A stretch of DNA of 64,000 nt from Streptomyces kaniharaensis (GTDB taxonomy: Bacteria > Actinomycetota > Actinomycetes > Streptomycetales > Streptomycetaceae). Location: the NCBI RefSeq assembly GCF_009569385.1, contig NZ_WBOF01000004.1:62001-126000 (forward strand), in the 5' to 3' direction. Position 1 is the first letter of the stretch; the number at the start of each line of letters is the position of its first letter. This document shows, piece by piece, positions 1 through 7,643 of this stretch. The position numbers and the translations under genes are program-made. The notes beneath the pieces are model-generated. The model searched no databases. It was given only the letters and a program-made list of their open reading frames with translations, and was not told the DNA's origin.

Positions 1-1
1 C

Positions 2-1006
2 GTGAGCATCGAGCACAGCGCCGAAGCCGCCGAGCAGATGCGCGCCGACCTCGCCGACTTCTTCGGCAAGCCTGTCCGCGGCCTGCCCGTGGCCCTGGAC
101 TTCATCCAGGCCATGCACCTGAGCCGGACCAGCGAGGACTTCGGGGACGACCGGCGTGCCGTCGAACTCCACCGGGACCGGGTCCTCCAGATGGCCAAGA
201 ACCTCGAACAGGCGCAGGTGTGGGTCGCCTCGCCGTCCCTCACCTCGGCCATGACCGACCACGAGCTGGTCACCAGCTCCGACGGCTACCTCCTGGAGAA
301 CACCGACGAGGCCCCCGCGCCGGTCGGCGTCGTGTACTTCCCCATCCCGATCACTGCCGCCTCCGAACTCCCCATTCACGGCCTGGCCTGGGAATCCGAA
401 GGAAGCGGAGACCAGCTCCAGCTGTCCGTGACCGCGCTCACCAGCACACCCGACCTGTACGAGGCCCTCCCCCCGCCCCTGCTCCCCTTCCACTGGGCTC
501 GCAGCCCCTACACCCCCAACGCCATGGTCCTGGCCGTCCCCGAGGTCAGTACGAAGATCCAGAGCTACGGACACCATCCCCACTGGGGCGCGGCACCGAC
601 GTCCATCCTGGTCGGCCTCCTCCTCGCGTTCTGGACGCTGCGCCCCGCGTTCGAGCACGACGAGCAGACCGTGGCGCAGAAGACCGGCAAGGGCCGCAAG
701 CTCCGCGTGAAGTTCCGGCCGGTCCGAGTGATCCGCGAGGCGGCGACCCGCTTCACCGGCGAGCACGTACCGGCCGAGCACGACCGTAGGTGGGCCGACG
801 AGACACTGCGCTGGAGCGTCGACGCCCGGTGGAGCTGGCGCTGCCCGAACCCCCGCGACCACAAGGCCATCGTCGAAGCCGGAGGGACCTGTCCCAAGAT
901 CAAGGTCCGGGTCAAGGCACACGTCAACGGCCCCAAGGGCCGAGGTCTCGACACCCGTCGTACCGCCCGGATCAGCACGATCAGCACCAGAGCAGCCGCA
1001 GTGTGA
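2..1006 (+). CDS. Unrecognised 334-residue protein, possibly 5'-partial
   Basis: The frame opens with GTG at the second base, so the real start may lie before the window. I do not recognise the family. A hydrophobic stretch (SILVGLLLAFWTL) lies near residue 200. It is followed by a strongly basic segment (KGRKLRVKFRPVRV) and a C-terminal region with WSWRCPNPRDH and CPKIKVRVKAHV. The layout of aromatic, basic and Cys/His residues near the end loosely resembles the end of the protein at 14049-15185, but I would not claim homology without a profile search. A strong hairpin follows 57 bases after the stop. Confidence 0.65.
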   Translation: MSIEHSAEAAEQMRADLADFFGKPVRGLPVALDFIQAMHLSRTSEDFGDDRRAVELHRDRVLQMAKNLEQAQVWVASPSLTSAMTDHELVTSSDGYLLENTDEAPAPVGVVYFPIPITAASELPIHGLAWESEGSGDQLQLSVTALTSTPDLYEALPPPLLPFHWARSPYTPNAMVLAVPEVSTKIQSYGHHPHWGAAPTSILVGLLLAFWTLRPAFEHDEQTVAQKTGKGRKLRVKFRPVRVIREAATRFTGEHVPAEHDRRWADETLRWSVDARWSWRCPNPRDHKAIVEAGGTCPKIKVRVKAHVNGPKGRGLDTRRTARISTISTRAAAV

Positions 1007-1063
1007 GAAGCCCTCGCCCCTGGACCTCCGCGCGAGCAGCTCTCTCAACGTCGACTTGAACAG

Positions 1064-1109
1064 TTCGGAGGCGGTCTCCGCGGCACCTGGCGCGGAGACC
1101 GCCTCCGAA
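1064..1109 (+). terminator. Perfect 19-bp hairpin before the methylase gene
   Basis: The arms TTCGGAGGCGGTCTCCGCG and its exact complement flank an 8-base loop. No T-tract follows, and the ribosome-binding site GAAAGGA of the next gene begins two bases after the stem. It may terminate the upstream transcript, or it may occlude or regulate the methylase start. Confidence 0.7.
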
Positions 1110-1122
1110 TGAAAGGAACTCC

Positions 1123-2442
1123 GTGTCTTCTTCCGCAGCACTCTCCCCTCGGGCCTGCGAGCGCCTGATCGCCGATCTCACCGGCGAGATCGGCGCCAAG
1201 GCCGCAGTCTCCTGGGCCCACGCGGCCGCCCTGGTCAAGCACGCCGCCGCCCACGGCCTCGTCGCCGCGCTGCGCCAGGGCAGCGCCGGCCCCGATCACA
1301 CCAGGCGCGTCCTGGGCGCGCTGGCCAGCTCGCACCCGGCGCTCGAACCGCTCGCCGACCCGCAGGTCGTCCCCCTCTGGGAGAGCCCGATCAGCCCGGC
1401 CGGCTGGGAACTGGTCGCCCGGCTGTGGAACGCCGCACCGATCGGCGACGACGGTCACCGCATCGACGGATACCGCTTGGGAGACGCCTACCAGGCGTTG
1501 TCGGCCGACGCCCGGAAGTCGAGGGCGCTATGCCAGACCCCTCCCTGGGTCGCGGAGTTGCTGCTCGATCTCTCCCTCGAGCCGGCGCTCGACGACGTCG
1601 GCGCCGACCACGTCCGGATGATCGACCCCGCCTGCGGGACCGGGCACATCCTGCTATCCGCCCTCCACCGTGTCCGGGCTTACCGGCCGCGAGGGCGGGC
1701 CCCGTACGCCGGGGCTACGGTCGAGCGTTCCCTGGAGCGTGCCCTCCAGGCCGTGCACGGCGTCGACCTCGACCCCTACGCCGCCGCTCTGACGCGGTAC
1801 CGGCTCCTCGCGACGACCGCCGGCATCCTGGGCGGCCCCATCGCGGCCGTGCCCGCCGGCTGGCCCGTGCAGGTCGCCGCGGCCGACGCGCTGCTCGACA
1901 CCGACGAGCCGCTGCTCCAGCCGGGCCGCTACCACGCGGTCGTGGGCAACCCGCCCTACATCACGGTCCGCGACCCCCAGGTGCGCGAGCAGATCCGGCG
2001 CGCCTACCCGCAGGTGTGCAGCGGCAAGTACAGCCTCGCGCTGCCCTTCACCGTGCTGATGACCAACCTGGCCCGGCCAGCCGGAACGATCGCGCAGCTC
2101 ACGGCCAACTCGTTCATGAAGCGCGAGTTCGGCAAGAAGTACATCGAGCAGTACCTCTCCCGCTTGGACCTGACCTGGGTGATCGACACGTCGGGGGCGT
2201 ACATCCCTGGCCACGGGACGCCCACGCTGATCATGGTCCACAGGGCGAGGCCGCCGCAGGGGGACACCGTGATCGCCATCCGCGGCAACCGGGGCGAGCC
2301 CGGGGTGCCGGAGGACCCGTCCCAAGGCCTGGTGTGGAGAGCAATCGAGGAGGCGGTCCACCAGCGACTGGCGCTCGACCGCCTGCGCCGGGGGTTCGAG
2401 ACGCACCGCAGGGGAGACGATCCCCTCTCGGATATTTCTTAA
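1123..2442 (+). CDS. PglX-like adenine-specific DNA methylase domain, C-terminally short
   Basis: This is a predicted N6-adenine DNA methyltransferase of the Eco57I/PglX type. The SAM-binding motif DPACGTGHILL is near residue 168 and the catalytic NPPY motif near residue 276. The stretches NSFMKREFGKK and DTSGAYIPGHGTPT are what I expect in PglX of BREX/Pgl systems. PglX is usually around 1200 residues. This protein has 439 and ends just after the catalytic domain, so the target-recognition part is missing. The stop codon TAA lies inside the next promoter. No other brx/pgl gene is visible. It could be a stand-alone methylase or a remnant. Start GTG is preceded by GAAAGGA. Confidence 0.8.
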   Translation: MSSSAALSPRACERLIADLTGEIGAKAAVSWAHAAALVKHAAAHGLVAALRQGSAGPDHTRRVLGALASSHPALEPLADPQVVPLWESPISPAGWELVARLWNAAPIGDDGHRIDGYRLGDAYQALSADARKSRALCQTPPWVAELLLDLSLEPALDDVGADHVRMIDPACGTGHILLSALHRVRAYRPRGRAPYAGATVERSLERALQAVHGVDLDPYAAALTRYRLLATTAGILGGPIAAVPAGWPVQVAAADALLDTDEPLLQPGRYHAVVGNPPYITVRDPQVREQIRRAYPQVCSGKYSLALPFTVLMTNLARPAGTIAQLTANSFMKREFGKKYIEQYLSRLDLTWVIDTSGAYIPGHGTPTLIMVHRARPPQGDTVIAIRGNRGEPGVPEDPSQGLVWRAIEEAVHQRLALDRLRRGFETHRRGDDPLSDIS

Positions 2443-2463
2443 CGCTACGATTTCGCCTATGGT
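2435..2463 (+). promoter_or_regulatory. Class promoter 1 (TTTCTT-N17-TATGGT)
   Basis: Divergent member of the recurrent family: -35 TTTCTT at 2435-2440, 17-base spacer beginning AACGCTACGA, and -10 TATGGT at 2458-2463. The TAA at 2440-2442 is also the stop codon of the methylase gene. It drives the small membrane protein and the DUF3263 gene. Confidence 0.75.
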
Positions 2464-2501
2464 TTCAATCGTGTGCCGCAGTGGCCCACCTTCCCGATGG
2501 A

Positions 2502-2663
2502 GTGACCCCCTTGAGCAAGAGCACCGTGAACATCGCGTTGGACGCGTTCCGCTATCTCGCATGGATGGCCGCCGCGGGGCTGTTCATCTACAGCCAGTTC
2601 GAACTGATGTGGCTGGCCGTCGTAGTCGCCATCGGCCTCGGCGAGTGGCAGACCACCCATTGA
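2502..2663 (+). CDS. Small single-helix membrane protein
   Basis: A 53-residue protein (50 if the in-frame TTG at 2511 is used). It is dominated by one membrane helix, YLAWMAAAGLFIYSQ, continuing into LMWLAVVVAIGLG. Its start lies about 35 bases after the class promoter -10 box. Its stop TGA overlaps the TTG start of the DUF3263 gene, so the two are probably translationally coupled. No family is recognised. Confidence 0.6.
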   Translation: MTPLSKSTVNIALDAFRYLAWMAAAGLFIYSQFELMWLAVVVAIGLGEWQTTH

Positions 2664-3001
2664 GCACCCCGCCCGACGCCATCCGACCTCCCGCGCCGCC
2701 ACCGAACAGCCCAGACAGCGACAGGGCGGGCAGGGCGGAGGGGGTCCCCGCAGCCCGACTGGCCCTCAGCGAGCACGACTCCGCCCTCCTGGACTTCGAG
2801 CACAGGCACTGGCCCAGGTCGACTCCCGCTGCCCCGGGGCCAAAGGAAGCGGCGATCCGGCAGGAACTCGGCATCTCGCCGACGCGCTACTACCAGCTGC
2901 TCAACGGCCTCATGGATAGCGAAGCAGCCCTCGCCCGCCACCCCGTGATGATCAATCGCCTCCGAGCCGTGCGGGAGAGTCGGCGGATCGCGCGGCAGTA
3001 G
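2660..3001 (+). CDS. DUF3263 family protein
   Basis: A 113-residue protein whose second half fits DUF3263, a small actinobacterial and phage family with a helix-turn-helix-like core. Visible motifs are LLDFEHRHWPR, KEAAIRQELGISPTRYYQLL and a basic tail LRAVRESRRIARQ. The first 35 residues are Pro-rich and probably disordered. TTG is the only start that fits; it overlaps the upstream stop by two bases. DUF3263 proteins are often presumed to bind DNA, so it is a weak candidate regulator of the promoter family. Confidence 0.75.
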   Translation: MSTPPDAIRPPAPPPNSPDSDRAGRAEGVPAARLALSEHDSALLDFEHRHWPRSTPAAPGPKEAAIRQELGISPTRYYQLLNGLMDSEAALARHPVMINRLRAVRESRRIARQ

Positions 3002-3089
3002 CGCAGTCAAGCCGGTCGCGGCCGGCGTCCCGCGGGGCGGCTCGGACGGGGAAGTCTCCCGCCGCAGCCGCCCCGCATGGCCACTCACA

Positions 3090-3118
3090 TTGCTTAAGTC
3101 TATGAATTTCGCTATGGT
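3090..3118 (+). promoter_or_regulatory. Class promoter 2 (TTGCTT-N17-TATGGT)
   Basis: -35 TTGCTT at 3090-3095, spacer AAGTCTATGAATTTCGC, -10 TATGGT at 3113-3118. It matches the family consensus at every conserved position and heads the operon of four genes from 3205 to 5092. Confidence 0.85.
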
Positions 3119-3204
3119 TGTGACATCGCGGGGCGCTACTCCGGAAGTCGACCGGCGATCCGAACCCGAGCCAACGACAGCACACCTGAGGAAGGCCGAC
3201 GACC

Positions 3205-3618
3205 GTGAGCACCGACGCCGTGAGCGCCCTCGACGCTGCCCGCAATGCCCTCGCTCCCGTCGCGCAGCAGCTCACGGGCGCCGTCGCCGCCGTTCTGGCC
3301 GCCCTCTACCCCGAGGCGACCTACGTCACCGTCCACGTCCACCAGGGCCAGGCGCACATCGGCGAGGTGTACACGGCCGATGGCCGCCGACACGGCGGGC
3401 CCTACCGCTCAGGCCGTGTGCTCTACCCGACGCACCGCATCGGCGGTTGGCCGCTCGCCCGGCTGCCCAAGCGCGCCGCCCGGCCCCACGTCGGCCCACA
3501 CGCCGACGACGCCAAGCGCACTCTCGACATGCTGCTCACCGACGCCTGGCGCTGCGGGGCCCGCTTCACCCGCGGCTACATCGGCCGCCACTACACCACG
3601 TACGTCAAGCTCCGCTGA
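3205..3618 (+). CDS. Unrecognised 137-residue protein
   Basis: First gene after class promoter 2. GTG start with AGGAAGG about ten bases upstream. The N-terminal half is an Ala-rich helix followed by LYPEATYVTVHV and GEVYTADGRRHGG, which look like strands of a small alpha/beta domain. A similar piece (LFPHAAYVVLQV, then VTADGTTVHNF) occurs in the protein at 38467-39180, so the two may share a fold. Function unknown. Confidence 0.7.
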   Translation: MSTDAVSALDAARNALAPVAQQLTGAVAAVLAALYPEATYVTVHVHQGQAHIGEVYTADGRRHGGPYRSGRVLYPTHRIGGWPLARLPKRAARPHVGPHADDAKRTLDMLLTDAWRCGARFTRGYIGRHYTTYVKLR

Positions 3619-3794
3619 CCTAGCCCTGGCCATACCAACCAGGTTCGCACCGATGACCCGCAACGGTCGCCGAACTCGAGCCCGGCGACCGTGTCAAGGA
3701 GCCCTGCCTCCGCCACAACCACCGCACAGCACCAACAGGGCCAAGCCTGCCCATCACCCATCCCCACCAGCACCTTTCGAAGGGGCGCAGCCAC

Positions 3795-4067
3795 ATGAAC
3801 CTGACCATTCCGCCGGCGGTCGTCGGTCGCGGAGCGATACGCATCAACCTGGACCGCGGCATCCACCCGGCCACCCTCAAGCCGCTGCTGGAGCCCGGCA
3901 CCATCACCCCGGCCTCCCGCTGCGGGACGTGCACCTTCTTGGTGGAACGGGTCGCCGACGACGGCAAGTCACGAATGAAGTGCGCCATCAAGGCCCAGCG
4001 TCGGCGAGGGCCGGACATCAAGCCGGACTTCCCGGCGTGCGTCGAATTCCGCACCGCCGCCGCATAG
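3795..4067 (+). CDS. Small four-cysteine protein
   Basis: A 90-residue protein with ATG start and GAAGGGG upstream. The cysteines are arranged as RCGTCTF, then MKCAIK, then FPACVEF, which would suit one zinc ion. It is a plausible zinc-binding or nucleic-acid-binding protein, but no family is recognised. Second gene of the operon. Confidence 0.7.
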   Translation: MNLTIPPAVVGRGAIRINLDRGIHPATLKPLLEPGTITPASRCGTCTFLVERVADDGKSRMKCAIKAQRRRGPDIKPDFPACVEFRTAAA

Positions 4068-4154
4068 CGGCAACCGCCATCCGACCGGCGGGGCGCGGCC
4101 ATGAGGTCGCGCCCCCGGAGCCCGATCCCACCCCCAACGTCAAGAGGTGTCTCC

Positions 4155-4718
4155 ATGGCGAGCGTCGACCGAACCCTGGCCGAGCTCATCCGCGCGTTCC
4201 CCTGTTCATACCCCACCCGGCCCCTGGCCCTCCATCAGGTCTTGGTGGTGCTCGGCGCCGGGTACGAGTGGCAGGGTGGCGAGGTCGTCCAGCGGTTCGA
4301 CTCGGACGAGCTCGGCTGCCTGGCCGTGCACAACCAGCAGATTCGCCACCTCCGTGAGCGCGGGGCGGAAGTGACGCAGGAGCGCGTCGACGGAACCTGC
4401 CCGGCCGAGCACCTTCGCCCGCTGGCCGCCGAGCTGGCCCGGACCCCGGCGCCGCTGGGCAGGGACCCCTATCCGGCAAGCACTCTCGCCCCGCTGTTCA
4501 ACATCCCGCAGGACGCCGCCGCAGACTGGGTCGAGGCGGCTCGGGAGATCGCCTCGGTGGTCGTACCGCTCTGGGCGGACCCGTCCGACTACGAGCTGGC
4601 GACCAGGTCCTCGTTCACTCCCGGCCAACGCGCGTACGTCGACGGCGAGCGGGATCGGGCGCTGCGTCTCCTCGAACTCCGCCTCGGGCCCCAGGCCCTG
4701 TCGGACGGGGGGCGCTGA
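4155..4718 (+). CDS. Unrecognised 187-residue protein
   Basis: The ATG at 4155 is chosen because AAGAGGTG lies seven bases upstream. The frame stays open further upstream to 4101 without a better ribosome site. The sequence is a mixed helical protein with no recognisable domain; the last third (SSFTPGQRAYVDGERDRALRL) is charged and helical. Its stop overlaps the start of the next gene by one base. Confidence 0.7.
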   Translation: MASVDRTLAELIRAFPCSYPTRPLALHQVLVVLGAGYEWQGGEVVQRFDSDELGCLAVHNQQIRHLRERGAEVTQERVDGTCPAEHLRPLAAELARTPAPLGRDPYPASTLAPLFNIPQDAAADWVEAAREIASVVVPLWADPSDYELATRSSFTPGQRAYVDGERDRALRLLELRLGPQALSDGGR

Positions 4719-5092
4719 TGGCGACCGAGCTCACCCTCTCCTGCGGTGAACCGTGCATCGGCTGCGGGGTGCAGGTCGGCGAGGAGCACTCGGCCGGCTG
4801 CCTGGAGACCCACTGCCCGCAGACCGGCCTCCCGCAGGCCATCTGCCCTGGCCGCCACGGCCACAGCGGCGGTGGCGTGTGGACCGGACTCGTACCCGGC
4901 GAGGAAGCCGCGGTGGGCTTCGGCTGGTTCGCCGCGCTCCGCCCCGGCGAGGGATGGGTGCCGGTTACGCCGAGGCCCGACGCCGTGGACTACGGGACCG
5001 ACTACATGCCGGACCTCAACAGGGTCTTCGCACAGGCCCGTTGGCACCCCGCTGCCCAGAAGTGGGTGCACTCGCGGCCTCCGGTGAGCTGA
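4718..5092 (+). CDS. Cys-rich putative zinc protein
   Basis: A 124-residue protein starting with ATG in the last base of the upstream stop. Its first 45 residues hold six cysteines (CGEPCIGCG, AGCLETHC, AICPG) plus histidines, consistent with a zinc ribbon or zinc finger. The rest has aromatic and Gly-rich strands. Last gene of the class promoter 2 operon. No family recognised. Confidence 0.7.
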   Translation: MATELTLSCGEPCIGCGVQVGEEHSAGCLETHCPQTGLPQAICPGRHGHSGGGVWTGLVPGEEAAVGFGWFAALRPGEGWVPVTPRPDAVDYGTDYMPDLNRVFAQARWHPAAQKWVHSRPPVS

Positions 5093-5111
5093 GTGCACCA
5101 CACATCAGATG

Positions 5112-5140
5112 TTGCTTAACTCTATGAATATGGCTAGAGT
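5112..5140 (+). promoter_or_regulatory. Class promoter 3 (TTGCTT-N17-TAGAGT)
   Basis: -35 TTGCTT at 5112-5117, spacer AACTCTATGAATATGGC, -10 TAGAGT at 5135-5140. The following bases GGAGGCATCGCGG match the start region of several other family members. Confidence 0.85.
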
Positions 5141-5223
5141 GGAGGCATCGCGGCCGGCCCGCCCGCCGGGCCGGCCACCAGTAGCCGTCGAACCCACCCC
5201 GACATCCTCCACGGGAGACCACG

Positions 5224-5619
5224 ATGACCCCCACCGCCAGCAAGCGATCCGCCCAGATCCACGACCGCCTTTCCGGCCGGGCCCAGCGCGCGCTGGAGGA
5301 CCAGAAGAAGAAGCTGGCCGAGCACTGGGACCGGTTCAAGGACATGGACCCGAGGATCATCAACGCATCGGGCCTGTTCAAGGGCCTGGAGCTGCGCCAG
5401 CAGCTCATCGAGATGTGGTCCAGCGTCGTCGGTCAGTGCGCGCTCAGGAACGCCTCGCTGGTCTTCCAGGATGCGATCGCCAACGCCGAGAGGACCGTCG
5501 ACATCGGGGTGACGGGCGGCATGGGAACCCACGTGTCCAACGCGCGGCAGGAGATGTACGTCGAGGCCTGCCAGTACTTCCGCGAGGAGGCGGAGAGCAT
5601 CTACAAGGCGCTGGCCTGA
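5224..5619 (+). CDS. Unrecognised helical 131-residue protein
   Basis: First gene after class promoter 3, ATG start with GGGAGACC upstream. It is almost wholly alpha-helical and charged (RALEDQKKKLAEHWDRF, EMYVEACQYFREEAESIY), suggesting a bundle or coiled coil. No motif gives a function. Confidence 0.7.
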   Translation: MTPTASKRSAQIHDRLSGRAQRALEDQKKKLAEHWDRFKDMDPRIINASGLFKGLELRQQLIEMWSSVVGQCALRNASLVFQDAIANAERTVDIGVTGGMGTHVSNARQEMYVEACQYFREEAESIYKALA

Positions 5620-5681
5620 ACCCGCCCGCGACGCCCCGCCGCCCGACCCAGACCGACCAGACCACGAACACGGAGGACGCC

Positions 5682-6125
5682 ATGGGCGCCATCGAGAACC
5701 ACACAGCCCTCATGTACGGGTACCGCCTGGGAGGCCCGGCCGACGGCTGGGCCGGGCTGGCGAGCGACCTGACCTGGTACAGCGCCGACGGTGAATCCTG
5801 GCTGATGCCGCAGGTGTCATGGGCGACGGACGCCATGCGCGAGGAGAACCACAGCGACCACTTCGCCGCGGCGGCCGAGGACCGCCTGGCGGCCTTCGGC
5901 CTGGGTGAACTGCTGCTCCGGACGTACTCGATCGGCCCGGACGACGAAGGCCACATCCTCGCCGCCGTCGTCCGTGAGCCTGACGGGAAGCCGCTCACCC
6001 TGGATCCCGCGACGATGGGCGCCACTTCTCAGCACGACGCACCCCTGGCGCGGGCGCTGTTCGCGCTGGAGCTGCATCCGCACACCACCAAGCCGGAATG
6101 GATCATGGCGAGCTACTACGCTTAG
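5682..6125 (+). CDS. Unrecognised 147-residue protein
   Basis: ATG chosen because CGGAGGACG precedes it by about four bases. The protein is acidic and cytoplasmic. It opens MGAIENHTALMYGYRLGG and shows alternating strands such as LLRTYSIGPDDEGHILAAVV. It resembles the many small actinophage or plasmid proteins of unknown role. A strong terminator hairpin follows. Confidence 0.7.
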   Translation: MGAIENHTALMYGYRLGGPADGWAGLASDLTWYSADGESWLMPQVSWATDAMREENHSDHFAAAAEDRLAAFGLGELLLRTYSIGPDDEGHILAAVVREPDGKPLTLDPATMGATSQHDAPLARALFALELHPHTTKPEWIMASYYA

Positions 6126-6144
6126 CCCGCCCTCGCCCCAGGCT

Positions 6145-6169
6145 CGGGGGCCCGCCACGCGGGCCCCCG
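6145..6169 (+). terminator. 11-bp GC hairpin
   Basis: CGGGGGCCCGC and its exact complement are separated by CAC. It lies 20 bases after a stop codon and is probably an intrinsic terminator of the T-tract-less kind usual in Streptomyces. The two small genes downstream may be read through or use another promoter. Confidence 0.75.
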
Positions 6170-6240
6170 CACTCCGCCCAGACGGAACCCGGCGGCCAAC
6201 AGCCCGCAGGTCCCGCCCGCGACACACGTTGAAGGGAATC

Positions 6241-6468
6241 ATGGACGACACAAAGTCCGGTGGGGTGCCGCGGGCTCAGGCCCGCCGGATCATCATCGAC
6301 AACAGCGACCTGCCGCGCCGCGGCCCGTTGCCCTCCTGGTATCTGCCGTCGAAGGCGATAGGGCACTTCCCGAGTTCTGGGGCCTCTCGGACCGAGGAGC
6401 CAGGGGCACCCGACCGACCTCCGGGGGCCGGCAGGCCGCAGGGGGGCGCGTCGGAGGGTGGTGACTGA
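6241..6468 (+). CDS. Small Pro/Gly-rich protein
   Basis: A 75-residue protein with ATG start and GAAGGGA seven bases upstream. The first part (RAQARRIIIDNSDLPRRGP) could be folded; the last 30 residues are low-complexity Pro/Gly/Ala. The stop overlaps the ATG of the next gene. Function unknown. Confidence 0.55.
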   Translation: MDDTKSGGVPRAQARRIIIDNSDLPRRGPLPSWYLPSKAIGHFPSSGASRTEEPGAPDRPPGAGRPQGGASEGGD

Positions 6469-6698
6469 TGGGCAAGTCCGCGCTGCGGCGCACCAAGGTG
6501 TCCGCGACCCGCAGACGCGCCTGCCTCGACAAGCGGCCGTATCCGTCGCCGGACTCGGCGCAGGAGGCCGTCAAGCGGCTGGCGCGCGAGTCTCCATGGA
6601 GGCACCCCAAGGTCGCGTACGAGTGCCAGTACAGCGGGCGAGAGCCGCATTGGCACATCGGCCGCCCCTTCGACATCCCTCGGAGCCGGAGGCGTTAA
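6468..6698 (+). CDS. Small basic protein
   Basis: A 76-residue protein, highly basic throughout (SALRRTKVSATRRRACLDKR and a PRSRRR tail), with start and upstream stop sharing one base. The end YECQYSGREPHWHIGRP recalls short Streptomyces proteins thought to act on nucleic acid, but no family can be named. It ends just before class promoter 4. Confidence 0.6.
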   Translation: MGKSALRRTKVSATRRRACLDKRPYPSPDSAQEAVKRLARESPWRHPKVAYECQYSGREPHWHIGRPFDIPRSRRR

Positions 6699-6712
6699 GC
6701 ATCCTCGTGATA

Positions 6713-6741
6713 TTGCTTAACGCTATGAGAATAGGTATTGT
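6713..6741 (+). promoter_or_regulatory. Class promoter 4 (TTGCTT-N17-TATTGT)
   Basis: -35 TTGCTT at 6713-6718, spacer AACGCTATGAGAATAGG, -10 TATTGT at 6736-6741. It heads the operon that carries the SRA, DUF4007, DpdA-like and Mom-like genes. Confidence 0.85.
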
Positions 6742-6830
6742 TTGAACATCACGCGCCATCAGCAGAGCTCGCTCTGAAGGGCCTGCTCCTGGTTCGGCGC
6801 TCTCTGCTCCTCCGCGAACGGACACTCCCA

Positions 6831-7538
6831 ATGACCTCACGACACATCCTGGTTTGCCTGCCCCCGCACACCGCCGAAGCCGCCCACCCCCTCGCCACCC
6901 GAGTGCTGTGCGCTGTCGAGGAAGCCGACGACGACGACACCACCAGCTACCAGATCTCCGAAGGCCGATACGCCAGCCACTTCCCGCTGGTCGCCGGAGC
7001 GCCCGCCGACGATCCTCGCCTCGTACGGTCCGCGTCAGGAGAGCCCGGCCGGTGCGCGGGCGGCGTCCTCCGCCTCCTTGACCTCGCAGCTCTGCGGGAC
7101 CAGCACGCGGCGAAGGCGGCCGACCTCTACGACACCTGGGCGCATGCCACCGAAGGGATGCCCCCTGCCCGGCCATGGGCGGCGTTCGCGGAGCAGTGGG
7201 GCAGCGACTCCCCCCGGGCGCTCCTCGCCTTCCGCGACCAGCCCCGGCTCAAGGCCCTGGCAGAGATCAAGGGCAGGACGGGCCCGCGGCAGCGGGACGA
7301 CGACGAGGCGGCGCTGATCAGCCTGGACCGGGCCGGGTTCATCGACCGGGCCCGCCGCCGGGCGGTCCCCGGCCACATCCTCCTCGAACTCGACGGCACG
7401 TGGACCGCCGACCCAGCCGGGCTGAACTCGGACGACGCCGCCGAGACGGGCAGCACCGCGTACTACGAACACGCGAATGCCTACATCGACGCCCTGCCCG
7501 CCGACTTCCTGGTCGTCGGCGTCGACTGCCGCCGCTGA
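6831..7538 (+). CDS. Unrecognised 235-residue protein
   Basis: First gene after class promoter 4. The ATG at 6831 starts MTSRHILVCLPP, a plausible first beta strand. The frame is open back to 6738 but that would begin inside the promoter. The ribosome site is weak. The protein is acidic and shows repeated RRAxPGHILLEL-type strands near residue 190. Function unknown; its place upstream of DNA-modification genes is the only clue. Confidence 0.7.
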   Translation: MTSRHILVCLPPHTAEAAHPLATRVLCAVEEADDDDTTSYQISEGRYASHFPLVAGAPADDPRLVRSASGEPGRCAGGVLRLLDLAALRDQHAAKAADLYDTWAHATEGMPPARPWAAFAEQWGSDSPRALLAFRDQPRLKALAEIKGRTGPRQRDDDEAALISLDRAGFIDRARRRAVPGHILLELDGTWTADPAGLNSDDAAETGSTAYYEHANAYIDALPADFLVVGVDCRR

Positions 7539-7643
7539 CGTTCGGCCCGCCGGAGACGGCCCCTCGCCGCCGGGCGGACAGCCTGGCGGCGCCGCTCCAC
7601 CGAACTCCCCCTCCAGCACCGCCCGTTACAAGGAGAGCCAACC

